Shown here: one piece after another, positions 24,116-32,906 of the stretch
Layout: the number at the start of each line of letters is the position of its first letter
Position numbering within the stretch: the stretch's first letter is position 1
Source of the DNA: Paenibacillus sp. DMB5
Lineage (GTDB): Bacteria; Bacillota; Bacilli; Paenibacillales; Paenibacillaceae
Assembly: GCF_001517085.1 (NCBI RefSeq)
Contig: NZ_LRAC01000127.1
Span: 1 to 64,000 of the forward strand
Length of the DNA: 64,000 nt
Direction of reading: 5' to 3'
Made by a program: the position numbers and the translations under genes
Notes under the pieces: generated by a model
Told to the model about the DNA's origin: nothing
Seen by the model: only the letters and a program-made list of their open reading frames with translations
The model's database searches: none

Positions 24116-25459
24116 CTACACATAATCCGCCAGCCGGATGTCATCCTGCCCCGGGATATGGGTTCTCCGGTACTGTTCCCGGTGGGCGAGCGGGCAGGTG
24201 GCGTCGATGCCCATTTTGGCGGATACGCCGCGGAGGTTGTGCGAGGGCTCGAGCGGTGAGCCTTTGGCCCCCGGCACGATGAACAGGTCGAGATCGGCCT
24301 GCACCCGGGTAGCGATAGCCCATTCCACATCCAGCGGGTCCAGCAGATTGACATCCTCATCGACCACCACAACATGCTTGAGATCCTTATCCCCGGCAAA
24401 AGCGGCCAGCAGCGCTGTCTTGCCGTCGCCCTCCTGAACCTTGCGGATCTGGATGACGGCGTGATAGCGCCCGACACCACCCATTGTAATGTGCACGGCC
24501 TGCACTCCCGGAACGACCTGACGGACCGAGCCGAGCAGGGCGACCTCCCGGGCGATGGCCATCGGCAGCTTCTCCTCATAGCTGGCCGGCAGGATCGTCT
24601 GCCAGATAGGCTGGCTGCGGTGGGTGACGGCCGATATTTCGACCACCGGCTGCTCAGTCCGCGGCCCGTAATAGCCGCCCAGCTCACCGAACGGCCCCTC
24701 CGGCTCGCGGATACCGGGCAAAATCCGGCCCTCGAACACTACCTCGGCTTCGGCCAGCACCTCCAGATCGACCGTCCGGCAGCGGACGACCTCAAGCGGC
24801 TGGCCGAGCAGGGCAGAGGCCACCTCCAGCTTGTCGGTGTGGAACAGATGGGTGCTGATCTGCGAAGCCAGCACCACCGCCGGGACCACCCCGAACATAA
24901 AAGCACACTCAAGCGGCTCGCCGCGCGCCTCGAAATCTTTGTACTGCTGGAACAGCTCCGGCGACGAGATCAGGATGCCGGTCCGGTTCCCGTCCAGCAG
25001 CTGCATCCGCCGGATGGAGGTGTACCGCTTGCGGCCGTCTTCACCCTTGACGACCATGACGCCGGAGACGTAATAAGCGCCGCTGTCCTCGGCGTGATAG
25101 GTGCAGACCGGGAATAGCTCCTTCAGGCTGATTCGGCTCGTAATCACCTGCTCCTGCACCGGAGCCTGCTGCACCAGCCGGGTTGGCGTAGGCTGGACAA
25201 TGGCTGCTACCAGCCCGGGCAGCAGCTCCTCCGGGGTCGTATCCATGCTGTCAGCGATCAGCTCCTTGGAGCCCCCGAGACCGACAGCCATCGGTCCGCT
25301 GTAGCCTTTAACCTTCCCGAACAGCAGCGCCTGCCTGCCGCGGACAGCCTTGACTACTGCGCCTAGCTCGAAGTGCGGGTCAACCTCGCGGCGGATCCGC
25401 AGCAGCTGGCCGCCTGACTCCCAGCGGTCAAGCAATTGCCTGATATTGACGGCAGCCAT
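24116..25459 (-). CDS. UbiD-family prenyl-FMN-dependent decarboxylase
   Basis: 447 residues, within the normal UbiD range (~450-500). It reversibly removes CO2 from an unsaturated or aromatic acid using prenylated FMN made by UbiX. Landmarks: WESGGQLLRIRREVDPHFEL at the start, RTGILISSPEL in the prFMN-binding part, the signature EPEGPFGELGGYYG near residue 240, and ILPASYEEKLPMAIAREVAL afterwards. ATG 25459 overlaps the ubiX stop as TAATG, so the two are translationally coupled. It lies 0.95 kb upstream of the BMC operon on the same strand. In that context decarboxylation of an imidazole or other heteroaromatic carboxylate is possible, but phenolic acids are common substrates too. Confidence 0.92.
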   Translation of the reverse strand: MAAVNIRQLLDRWESGGQLLRIRREVDPHFELGAVVKAVRGRQALLFGKVKGYSGPMAVGLGGSKELIADSMDTTPEELLPGLVAAIVQPTPTRLVQQAPVQEQVITSRISLKELFPVCTYHAEDSGAYYVSGVMVVKGEDGRKRYTSIRRMQLLDGNRTGILISSPELFQQYKDFEARGEPLECAFMFGVVPAVVLASQISTHLFHTDKLEVASALLGQPLEVVRCRTVDLEVLAEAEVVFEGRILPGIREPEGPFGELGGYYGPRTEQPVVEISAVTHRSQPIWQTILPASYEEKLPMAIAREVALLGSVRQVVPGVQAVHITMGGVGRYHAVIQIRKVQEGDGKTALLAAFAGDKDLKHVVVVDEDVNLLDPLDVEWAIATRVQADLDLFIVPGAKGSPLEPSHNLRGVSAKMGIDATCPLAHREQYRRTHIPGQDDIRLADYV

Positions 25460-26013
25460 TAGCCTTCCCCCCATCTTGCCATCAGCTGATGCTCAATCCC
25501 GAACGCATCCAGCACCCTGGCATTCATGAAATTCACCAGCTCCCAGATTTCGGTCGGGTGATTATAGAAGCCGGGAGAGGCGGGGACAATATCCGCGCCT
25601 GCCCGGGCCAGCCGGAGCATATTCTCCAGATGGATCAGATGCAGCGGCGTCTCGCGCGGGACGATCACCAGCCGGCGCCGCTCCTTCAGTACGACGCTGG
25701 CGGCCCGGTTCAGCAGGGTATCGCCCATGCCGTTCGCGATCGCGCCGAGTGTATTCATTGAGCAGGGGATAACGACCATGCCGTCGGTTTTGAAAGAACC
25801 GCTGGCTACCGGAGCGAACAGGTCTGTGTTGGATAACACCGTTCCGTACTGCTCCAGCTCCTGCAGGTTGATGCCGCATTCGTACCGGAGCACATTTTCT
25901 CCGGCACCGGTGGCGATGATATAGGTTTCCACACCAAGCTGGTGCAGGCTGCGGATCAGGGAGTAACCGTAGATGGAGCCGCTGGCCCCTGTGATAGCTA
26001 CTACAATTCTCAT
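25459..26013 (-). CDS. ubiX: UbiX flavin prenyltransferase
   Basis: 184 residues. Transfers dimethylallyl to FMN, giving the prFMN cofactor for UbiD. Signature MRIVVAITGASGSIYGYSLI at the N-terminus binds FMN; the C-terminal part (GMGDTLLNRAASVVLKERRR, then IVPRETPLHLIHLENMLRLA and PASPGFYNHP) holds the prenyl-phosphate site. ATG 26013 follows AAAGGAGATC. Translation could begin earlier in the frame (26109), but that extension shows no homology-like character and lies inside a terminator hairpin. Confidence 0.95.
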   Translation of the reverse strand: MRIVVAITGASGSIYGYSLIRSLHQLGVETYIIATGAGENVLRYECGINLQELEQYGTVLSNTDLFAPVASGSFKTDGMVVIPCSMNTLGAIANGMGDTLLNRAASVVLKERRRLVIVPRETPLHLIHLENMLRLARAGADIVPASPGFYNHPTEIWELVNFMNARVLDAFGIEHQLMARWGEG

Positions 26014-26070
26014 AAGCGGGATCTCCTTTGACCAAGGACTGGATATGGGGTGCTTGCTTGTGTAAATAAC

Positions 26071-26116
26071 AAAAAGAAGCCGCTGAAATAGAGAGGGGTC
26101 TCTAATCAACGGCTTC
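26071..26116 (-). terminator. Intrinsic terminator in the leader of ubiX
   Basis: On the minus strand GAAGCCGTTGA and AGAGA face TCTCT and TCAGCGGCTTC, followed by TTTTTG. It sits between the end of the DUF2294-like gene (26259) and ubiX (26013). It may simply end the upstream transcript, or act as an attenuator for ubiXD, since no promoter-like sequence was evident between it and ubiX. Confidence 0.82.
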
Positions 26117-26258
26117 CTGCAATCTGTGAACAGATATAGGGCTAACCTTAGTTAACATGCGGCGCATCAGGATAAATCGAGATGCAGCCTGACATTCTGT
26201 TATTTAATTTACTTTCAAAAGATAACGGCAGCCGTAAATCCGCAAGATAAATCCTGCA

Positions 26259-26624
26259 TCATTGTTCAGCCCCGGTATCGCAGATAACAACGGTACAGGC
26301 CCAGGCTGTCTGGGGATCGTAATCCCTGAGTACGCCCGCAACCGGCAGTTCAAGCTCTTCGGTCAGCTTCTTCTGGATGCGCCGTTTGAATTCCTGATGC
26401 AGCGCAGCATCCACAGACTGCTTGAGCTCCGGATAATGCTCCTCCAGAGCGCGCAGGGCGGCAACCCGCTGATGCTTCACCAGAAACATAATCATCGTAT
26501 CGTTGGCAGCCTCCAGACGGAGCTGATTTACTCCGACGCCGTACAGCTCCTTATGGACCTCATTATAACAGCGGGACAGCTTCTTCTTGTATTCATTGGA
26601 GGAGAGCAGCACCGGGATATTCAA
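26259..26624 (-). CDS. DUF2294-like small protein
   Basis: About 121 residues, soluble. Pattern SSNEYKKKLSRCYNEVHKEL, then NDTMIMFLVKHQRVAALRAL and a C-terminal LPVAGVLRDYDPQTAWACTV resembles the DUF2294 family by eye; assignment is tentative. I chose TTG 26624, placed 8 bases after GAGGAG; an ATG at 26666 lacks a ribosome binding site. Family function is unknown. It is a single-gene unit between ubiX and an AraC regulator on the same strand. Confidence 0.7.
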   Translation of the reverse strand: MNIPVLLSSNEYKKKLSRCYNEVHKELYGVGVNQLRLEAANDTMIMFLVKHQRVAALRALEEHYPELKQSVDAALHQEFKRRIQKKLTEELELPVAGVLRDYDPQTAWACTVVICDTGAEQ

Positions 26625-26750
26625 GAAGATCACTCCTCTGTAATGATATCTCACGCCAAATAACACGATTTAACGGCCGAGCTTCATTTTTTCAATAAGT
26701 TAAACTCCATTATAGAGAAAAATACCCCGAAGTAAGTGACTTATGTTACA

Positions 26751-27506
26751 TTACATAACTTTACTACGGACGCGGAAGGTCCGGGGCGAGAGGCCAACCT
26801 CTCTTTTGAACATATTGCAGAACTGTGCGTCATTCACGAATCCCGCTGTAGCCGATACCTCGGAAATATGCATCTGGGTATGCAGCAGGAGAGATTTGGC
26901 ATAATTGATGCGCTTCAGCAAAAGATAACGGTGGGGCGACTCGCCAAAGCGCTCCTTAAATAAATGCCTGAACCGGTCATAGCTGTACCCGGACATTTCC
27001 GCCAGCGACTGGACCGACAGCTTGTGCCGGTAATGCTCATCCATATAGTTGAGGACATACTGCATCTGGTCCTGTGCCGGGGACTGGAAGCCGGAGCCGC
27101 CCAGCAGGCGCTGCAGGTGTACCGTAATTTCACTCATCTGCAAATTTAAAAGCTCAGAGAAGCCGTCGCGCTTGCGCTTAAACTCCTCATTCATCCGCAC
27201 CAGCGTCTGCAGAACCGTATGCTCCTTGTCATCCTCAAATACGCCTGACAGTGTGCTGATTGCCGGATTCTCGCAGTGAAAGCCGACGAACAGCACCTCG
27301 GAGCGGGGCTGGTGGTTCTCGTCATGCTTGAAATTGGGCGGAATCAGCGCAAAGGAGTGCGGCCGGAAGTGATAGCTGCGCTGCCCTATGCTGCATGTGC
27401 CAAGTCCGTGAATGTAATAAACCAGCTCGAAGCATTCATGCTGATGGCGCGGGATATGGGTGTCCGCTTCATGCTCTGCATTTACAATATATAGGACTCG
27501 ATCCAT
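26751..27506 (-). CDS. AraC-family regulator beside the nucleoside importer
   Basis: 251 residues: an N-terminal cupin (HIPRHQHECFELVYYIHGLG, then HFRPHSFALIPPNFKH) with histidines typical of AraC cupins, and two C-terminal helix-turn-helix motifs (VQSLAEMSGYSYDRFRHLFK and ISEVSATAGFVNDAQFCNMF). ATG 27506 follows GGAGGATC. It is divergent from the BMP lipoprotein gene, with 328 bp between them, so it probably senses a nucleoside- or sugar-derived signal and controls that operon. Confidence 0.92.
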   Translation of the reverse strand: MDRVLYIVNAEHEADTHIPRHQHECFELVYYIHGLGTCSIGQRSYHFRPHSFALIPPNFKHDENHQPRSEVLFVGFHCENPAISTLSGVFEDDKEHTVLQTLVRMNEEFKRKRDGFSELLNLQMSEITVHLQRLLGGSGFQSPAQDQMQYVLNYMDEHYRHKLSVQSLAEMSGYSYDRFRHLFKERFGESPHRYLLLKRINYAKSLLLHTQMHISEVSATAGFVNDAQFCNMFKREVGLSPRTFRVRSKVM

Positions 27507-27587
27507 GTTGATCCTCCAACTCTTTTTCATTTAGCCGAATCGTGTAAAAAAATGACCGAAAGTATATAAAAGTTTGCTGACATATTT

Positions 27588-27595
27588 GCTATGAT
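27588..27595 (+). promoter_or_regulatory. Extended -10 promoter of the nucleoside importer operon
   Basis: TGCTATGAT provides a TGn extended -10 (TATGAT at 27590-27595); no good -35 is visible, which fits a promoter depending on an activator such as the divergent AraC protein. Confidence 0.5.
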
Positions 27596-27599
27596 CGTA

Positions 27600-27663
27600 T
27601 CAATTAAACGAAAGATCCGCAACCTGACTGGCCATCTTGTTCGGGAATTGACCGTTTAATTGA
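27600..27663 (+). other. Perfect 11-bp inverted repeat in the leader
   Basis: TCAATTAAACG (27600-27610) and CGTTTAATTGA (27653-27663) are exact complements around 42 bases. They lie just after the putative transcription start, so they could form an RNA stem at the 5' end of the bmp leader, or be paired operator half-sites. I saw no match to a known riboswitch. Confidence 0.6.
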
Positions 27664-27834
27664 CGAATAACCACAGTTTTTATCATCGAATGTAAGCTAT
27701 TCATTAATTTTCAGTCGTTTTATGGATTTGCATAAAATCTTTTGTTGTATAACAACAGAACAAAACGTGTAATTGGGGAAGTCTGCCGTTTTAAAGTGGT
27801 CCATCAATATCAAACAGGGGTGTGAACAGACAAA

Positions 27835-28974
27835 ATGAAAAAGAATGTTCTTGCATTATTGCTGCTCATGGTAATGGTACTCGTCACTGCTTGCGGAAAC
27901 AACACAGCTAACAACGGAAGTGCGGCGGATGCCGGCAACGATGCAGCAAATAGCGGAAACGCCGGTTCAGGCGACAAGCTCAAGGTTGTGCTGCTGATCC
28001 CGGGAACGCTTGGAGATAAATCCTTCTTCGACGCTGCCAACAGCGGCCTGCAGAAAGTGCAGACAGAGCTTGGCGCGGAAACCAAAGTAATCGAGATGGG
28101 CACTGACAAGACCAAGTGGGAGCCTACTTTTAATGATATTGCCGCTGAGGACTGGGATGTTGTCATTTCCGGCGGATCGGAAATTACCGAAATGTTCAAT
28201 ATGACGGCGGAAGCGAATCCGGATAAAAAGTTCATCAACTACGACACGGACATCGAAGAAGCACCTGCTAACATGTACAACATGTCTTACTCCACTAATG
28301 AAGTATCTTTCCTGGCCGGCGCTGTTGCGGCACTGGCTACACAGTCGGATATGCCGAATGCGAATCCGGATAACGTGATCGGTTTTGTCGGCGGTATGGA
28401 TATTCCGGGCATCAACGCATTCCTGGTCGGTTACATTCAGGGTGCCCAATATGTTGATCCCGATGTAAAGGTTGCTGTATCCTACGCGGGCGACTTCGTT
28501 AACCCGGCCAAAGGCAAGGAATTGTCGCTCATCCAGTACAACTCCGGTGTAGACGTGATCTTTAACGTAGCCGGCGGTACAGGCCTTGGTATCTTCGATG
28601 CTGCAAAAGAAAAAACAAAGTATGCAATTGGTGTAGATTCCGACCAGGCTATGCTGCTTAAAGATACAGACAGCGAGAAAGCCAACCTGATTGTCACCTC
28701 CGCGATCAAAAAAATCGACAGCGCCATTCTGGGCGCCGTAACCAAGCTTCAGGAAGGCACACTTGAAATGGGCAAACGCGATGTCCTCGGCTTCGTGGAA
28801 GACGGTGTAGGCATCGCCGAAAATGACATCTACACCAGTGTATTCCCGGCAGATCTGCAGGCCAAGGTTGAAGAAGTGAAGCAGAAGCTGATCAACAAGG
28901 AAATCACTGTAGACAATGCAATGGGCATGGAAACTTCCGAAGTTGAAGCGATCCGTAATGCTGTTAAGCCTTAA
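27835..28974 (+). CDS. BMP-family nucleoside-binding lipoprotein
   Basis: 379 residues. Signal peptide with lipobox VTAC near residue 20, an Asn/Ala/Gly linker, then the BMP (basic membrane protein/Med) periplasmic fold: LKVVLLIPGTLGDKSFFDAA, VVISGGSEITEMFN, then FVGGMDIPGINAFLVGYIQG and IYTSVFPADLQ. BMP proteins in Gram-positives bind purine or pyrimidine nucleosides. ATG 27835 follows AGGGGTG. It lies 5' of ATPase and permease genes of the matching type; guanosine uptake by the similar B. subtilis NupNOPQ system is the closest precedent. Confidence 0.94.
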   Translation: MKKNVLALLLLMVMVLVTACGNNTANNGSAADAGNDAANSGNAGSGDKLKVVLLIPGTLGDKSFFDAANSGLQKVQTELGAETKVIEMGTDKTKWEPTFNDIAAEDWDVVISGGSEITEMFNMTAEANPDKKFINYDTDIEEAPANMYNMSYSTNEVSFLAGAVAALATQSDMPNANPDNVIGFVGGMDIPGINAFLVGYIQGAQYVDPDVKVAVSYAGDFVNPAKGKELSLIQYNSGVDVIFNVAGGTGLGIFDAAKEKTKYAIGVDSDQAMLLKDTDSEKANLIVTSAIKKIDSAILGAVTKLQEGTLEMGKRDVLGFVEDGVGIAENDIYTSVFPADLQAKVEEVKQKLINKEITVDNAMGMETSEVEAIRNAVKP

Positions 28975-29005
28975 TTAGAAAAAGACTCATATGAAATAAC
29001 AAAGA

Positions 29006-29148
29006 GCGAAGAGGAACGGAAGGGAATTTTGGAACTGTAGGAGCGGTAGCGTCCGCCTTTGTCTTCCGATTTCTACCGCTAGAAGCGGTTTAAATCAGGA
29101 AATCGGAAGACAACAGCGGCCGGAAGTCCAAACATTCACTGCAGTGAC
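29006..29148 (+). repeat. Palindromic intergenic element, copy 2
   Basis: Same element as at 5841 (same orientation) and 13160 (inverted). Hairpin GCGGTAGCGTCCGC, then the long stem GTCTTCCGATTTC against GAAATCGGAAGAC (perfect, 13 bp), inner hairpin ACCGCT/AGCGGT, then AACAGCGGCCGGAAGTCC. It lies between the lipoprotein gene and the ATPase gene of one operon, so it will be transcribed and could fold and shield the upstream mRNA. Confidence 0.88.
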
Positions 29149-29307
29149 GACCTGCTTAAGGTTAATACCTGAAGAGCCTCGTATCTCTATTAATTTAACA
29201 CTACCGGTACGCCGTATCTCCTGCAGTTGGGATTCCTTCAGCCAAGAAGAATTCCAGCTGCCTATTTTTGCAGAAAACATAGTCTAGTTGAAAGGCGTTG
29301 ATAACCC

Positions 29308-30870
29308 GTGGAACACGCGCTGCTGGAAATGCGGGGAATAACCAAGGTATATCCCAATGGCGTCGTTGCCAACCATGATGTCCACTTTAGCCTGCGTGAA
29401 GGAGAGATTCATGCCATAGCGGGGGAGAACGGGGCAGGCAAATCGACCCTAATGAAGATCATGTTCGGGATGGAGGAGCCGAGTGAAGGCGACATCAGTA
29501 TCCGCGGGGAAAAGGTAAAGCTGCAGTCCCCGCAGGATGCGATTGACCGGGGCATCGGTATGGTCCATCAGCATTTCATGCTGGTGCCTTCCTTTACGGT
29601 AGCCGAGAATATGGTGCTTGGTATGGAGCCGCGCAAAGGGGTGGGCTTCAACTACAATGAAGCAGTCCGCCTTACGGAAGAGACGGCGCGCAAATATAAT
29701 CTGGCCGTAAATCCCAAGGCAAAGGTTGAGGATTTGACTGTCGGGATGAAGCAGAAGGTGGAAATCCTGAAGGCACTCGTACGCGGCGCCAAAATCCTGA
29801 TCCTGGACGAGCCGACTGCCGTGCTGACTCCGCAGGAAACCGAGGAGCTGTTCGTGGAGCTGCAGCATCTTAAGGAGCAGGGGCACACGATTGTGTTCAT
29901 CTCCCATAAGCTGAAGGAAGTCAAAGCCATCTGCGACCGGATTACCATTATGCGCGGAGGCCGGAGCGAAGGAGTCTTCCAGACCCGGGACGTAACCGAG
30001 CAGGAGATTTCACGGCTGATGGTCGGCCGGGATGTCGTGCTCAAATACGATAAGGACAATGTGCCATTCGGCAAGCCGGTATTGTCAGTAGACAAACTGT
30101 CCGTCCATGACAGCCAGGGCAAGGCCTTACTGGAAGAGGTCAGCTTTGCAGTCCGCGAAGGCCAGATCGTCGGGATTGCCGGGGTTGAAGGCAACGGCCA
30201 GAATCAGCTGGTCGAGGCGCTTACCGGAGGGTTACACGCGGTATCAAGCAGCGGGTCGGTAAAGGTTAATGATAACGATATTCTGGCAGCTGATATTCTC
30301 CGCATCCGCAGCCTGGGCGTCTCTTACATCCCGGAGGACCGGATGCGCCAGGGCGCAGCCGGGGATGCCAGTATTTCCGATAATCTGATCTCCACCCGGT
30401 ACCGCTCGAAGGAGATGAATAAGGGGCCGCTGCTGAACGGCAAGCGGATTGCCGCACTGGCCGCCTCACTGGTAGAGGAATTCAAAGTAAGATGCTCGGG
30501 CCCGCAGCAGCCAATCGGCATGCTGTCCGGGGGTAACATGCAGAAGGTGGTTGTGGCCCGGGAATGCTCCACCAATCCGCAACTGCTGATTGCCGAGCAG
30601 CCGACCCGGGGCGTGGATATCGGTGCAGCCCAGTTCATCCACCAGAAGCTGCTGGAGCTGCGCTCCGCCGGCAGCGGTATCGTACTCCTGTCAGCGGATC
30701 TGAACGAGATTCTGGAGCTGAGCGACAGTCTTCTTGTCATGTATGAAGGGGAGATTGTGGCCTACTTTGAGAATCCTTCCAAGGTAAGCGAAGAAGAGCT
30801 CGGCTTATATATGCTGGGTATTAACCGGCAGGACAAGCAGCAGATCGGGAGGGCCGTAAACCATGTTTAA
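29308..30870 (+). CDS. Nucleoside ABC transporter ATPase (two ABC domains)
   Basis: 520 residues with two fused ATPase domains, as in ribose/nucleoside importers. Domain 1 has Walker A GENGAGKSTLMK near residue 42, Walker B LILDEPTAVLTP, and a modified signature DLTVGMKQK. Domain 2 has the degenerate Walker A GVEGNGQNQLVEAL near residue 290 and signature LSGGNMQKVVVARE, with IAEQPTRGVD. The second site is expected to be inactive. GTG 29308 is preceded by AAAGGCG. The gene is 333 bp from the lipoprotein gene, with the palindromic element between them. It energises the two permeases next to it. Confidence 0.94.
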   Translation: MEHALLEMRGITKVYPNGVVANHDVHFSLREGEIHAIAGENGAGKSTLMKIMFGMEEPSEGDISIRGEKVKLQSPQDAIDRGIGMVHQHFMLVPSFTVAENMVLGMEPRKGVGFNYNEAVRLTEETARKYNLAVNPKAKVEDLTVGMKQKVEILKALVRGAKILILDEPTAVLTPQETEELFVELQHLKEQGHTIVFISHKLKEVKAICDRITIMRGGRSEGVFQTRDVTEQEISRLMVGRDVVLKYDKDNVPFGKPVLSVDKLSVHDSQGKALLEEVSFAVREGQIVGIAGVEGNGQNQLVEALTGGLHAVSSSGSVKVNDNDILAADILRIRSLGVSYIPEDRMRQGAAGDASISDNLISTRYRSKEMNKGPLLNGKRIAALAASLVEEFKVRCSGPQQPIGMLSGGNMQKVVVARECSTNPQLLIAEQPTRGVDIGAAQFIHQKLLELRSAGSGIVLLSADLNEILELSDSLLVMYEGEIVAYFENPSKVSEEELGLYMLGINRQDKQQIGRAVNHV

Positions 30871-31912
30871 AGTCAAATATTTTGAGGTGATCCGGACGAC
30901 GGCGGTCATACTGATTGCGCTGGCCATCGCCTTTATCATTATTTCACTGGTCAGCGACCAGCCGCTCAAGACGATCGGTATTTTTCTGTGGGAACCTATT
31001 TCCACCAAGGGACATATCGGCAACGTGATTGAAATGGCCATACCGCTGATGTTCACCGGTCTTGCCGTGTCCCTGCTGTTCCGGGCCAATATGTTCAACC
31101 TCGGGGCAGAAGGGATCTTCTACTTCTCGGGCGTTGTAGCCTCGGTACTGGCCATTCATCTGAGCCTGAACAGCTGGTTTCATCCGGTCGTAGCGATTGC
31201 GGCGGGTTCGATTGTCGGAGCGCTGCTGTCGGCGATCCCCGGTATTCTCAAGGCCAAGTGGAATGCCAACGAGCTGGTCACCTCACTGATGTTCAACAAC
31301 ATTTTGTTCGGAATCGGACTCTATCTGCTTAATTATCATCTGCGTGATGCGAAGGCTTTTGCCAATGTATCCTACAAGTTTCAAGAGACAGCCCAGCTGA
31401 GCAAAATCTTCACCGGCACACGCGTCCACACCGGACTGATTATTGTACTGGTGATGATCGTCCTGGCCCACCTGTTCCTGTACCGGACCAAATGGGGCTA
31501 TGAGCTGCGGATGACCGGTGTGAACCGCGACTTTGCCCGTTACTCGGGAATGAAGACCGCAAAAGTAATCATTCTGGTCCATCTGATCGCCGGCTTTATT
31601 GCCGGGATGGGCGGCTCGGTAGAAGTGCTGGGAATGTACAACCGGTTCCAGTGGGCCTCTCTGCCGGGGTACGGTCTTGACGGTGCGCTGGTAGCGATGC
31701 TGGCCAAAAACAACCCGCTGTCCGTTATCGGCTCGGCCTTGTTCCTGGCTTATATCCGCATCGGCGCCGATATGATGGCCCGTCTGTCGGATGTGCCTTC
31801 CGAGATGATCTCGATTATCCAGGCGGTTATTATCCTGCTGATCTCCGCGGAGCAATTCCTGAAATTCTGGAAAAACCGGATGCTGCTTAAGGAGGCGAAA
31901 GCGAACGCATGA
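30863..31912 (+). CDS. Nucleoside ABC transporter permease 1
   Basis: 349 residues of the BPD-type nucleoside permease family (NupP/YufP-like), about eight to ten membrane segments; LLFRANMFNLGAEGIFYFSG near residue 70 is the family signature and NANELVTSLMFNNILF near residue 130 follows. Start ATG 30863 overlaps the ATPase gene by 8 bp. Pairs with the next protein to form the channel. Confidence 0.93.
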   Translation: MFKVKYFEVIRTTAVILIALAIAFIIISLVSDQPLKTIGIFLWEPISTKGHIGNVIEMAIPLMFTGLAVSLLFRANMFNLGAEGIFYFSGVVASVLAIHLSLNSWFHPVVAIAAGSIVGALLSAIPGILKAKWNANELVTSLMFNNILFGIGLYLLNYHLRDAKAFANVSYKFQETAQLSKIFTGTRVHTGLIIVLVMIVLAHLFLYRTKWGYELRMTGVNRDFARYSGMKTAKVIILVHLIAGFIAGMGGSVEVLGMYNRFQWASLPGYGLDGALVAMLAKNNPLSVIGSALFLAYIRIGADMMARLSDVPSEMISIIQAVIILLISAEQFLKFWKNRMLLKEAKANA

Positions 31913-32847
31913 ACAGTCTGCTGAATGTCATTTTTACGACGGACTTTGCCTTTTCGCTGCTGCGTGTTACTACACCGATTCTGTTCGCCGCCCTGGGGGC
32001 GCTGATCTCCAACCGGGCCGGCATTATCAATATCGGGATGGAAGGGATCATGCTGGTGTCGGCCCTGGCCGGCGTCATTGTCAGCGCTTATACCCAGAGT
32101 GCCTGGGTTGGTCTGCTTGGCGCAGTATTATCGGGAACGCTGATCGCCGGTATACTGGCCTTTTTCACCCTTAAATTCAAGACGCATATTATTCTCGGCG
32201 GGGTAGCCATCAACATGTTCGCCTCGGGCGGTACGGTATTTATCCTGTATCTGCTGAGCGGGGACAAGGGCTCTTCAACGTCGCTTGCGAGCAAGGTGCT
32301 GCCAAGTGTGCAGATTCCGCTGATACAAGATATTCCCGTGCTTGGACCGATTCTGTCAGGTCACCACATTCTGACTTACGTCTCCATTCTGGCCGTACTG
32401 GCCGTGTATTATCTGCTCAACCGGACACCGCTTGGACTGCGTATCCGTTCAGTCGGGGAGAATCCGCACGCCGCACAGTCGGTCGGAGTGAGTGTGGTCA
32501 AAATCCAATATACCGCGCTGCTGCTCAGCGGATTTTTTGCCAGCCTGGGCGGGGCTTACATGTCGATGGGCTATCTGTCGCTCTTCACGCGTGATATGAT
32601 CGCCGGCCGGGGCTGGATCGCGATAGCTGCAGAATCCATGGGCCGCAGCACGACAATCGGAACGGCGCTGACTTCACTGCTGTTCGGGGCGGCGGATGCA
32701 CTGTCCAATGCGCTTCAGGTGCTGAAAATTCCGGCTGAGCTGATTGCTACGCTGCCTTATGTGGCGACTGTAATCGGCCTGCTGATCTACGCCATATCGG
32801 AGACCCGGAAGAAAAACAAGAAGGTTAAAGGTCCTGTGGTGAAGTAG
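31909..32847 (+). CDS. Nucleoside ABC transporter permease 2
   Basis: 312 residues, NupQ/YufQ-like; GALISNRAGIINIGMEGIML near residue 30 is the matching family signature, followed by LGLRIRSVGENPHAAQSVGV. About eight membrane segments. ATG 31909 overlaps the previous stop as ATGA, indicating coupled translation of the two half-channels. Confidence 0.94.
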   Translation: MNSLLNVIFTTDFAFSLLRVTTPILFAALGALISNRAGIINIGMEGIMLVSALAGVIVSAYTQSAWVGLLGAVLSGTLIAGILAFFTLKFKTHIILGGVAINMFASGGTVFILYLLSGDKGSSTSLASKVLPSVQIPLIQDIPVLGPILSGHHILTYVSILAVLAVYYLLNRTPLGLRIRSVGENPHAAQSVGVSVVKIQYTALLLSGFFASLGGAYMSMGYLSLFTRDMIAGRGWIAIAAESMGRSTTIGTALTSLLFGAADALSNALQVLKIPAELIATLPYVATVIGLLIYAISETRKKNKKVKGPVVK

Positions 32848-32906
32848 CGGGGAGCTGCTTCAGACAAGGACAGGCTGCTGAGAAAGACATGAGGGGGAGA
32901 ACAACA

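Noticed and set aside
27611..27834. Purine riboswitch ahead of the nucleoside importer
   Set aside because: No TATAA/TTTCTACC/CCGTAAA elements; only a simple inverted repeat.
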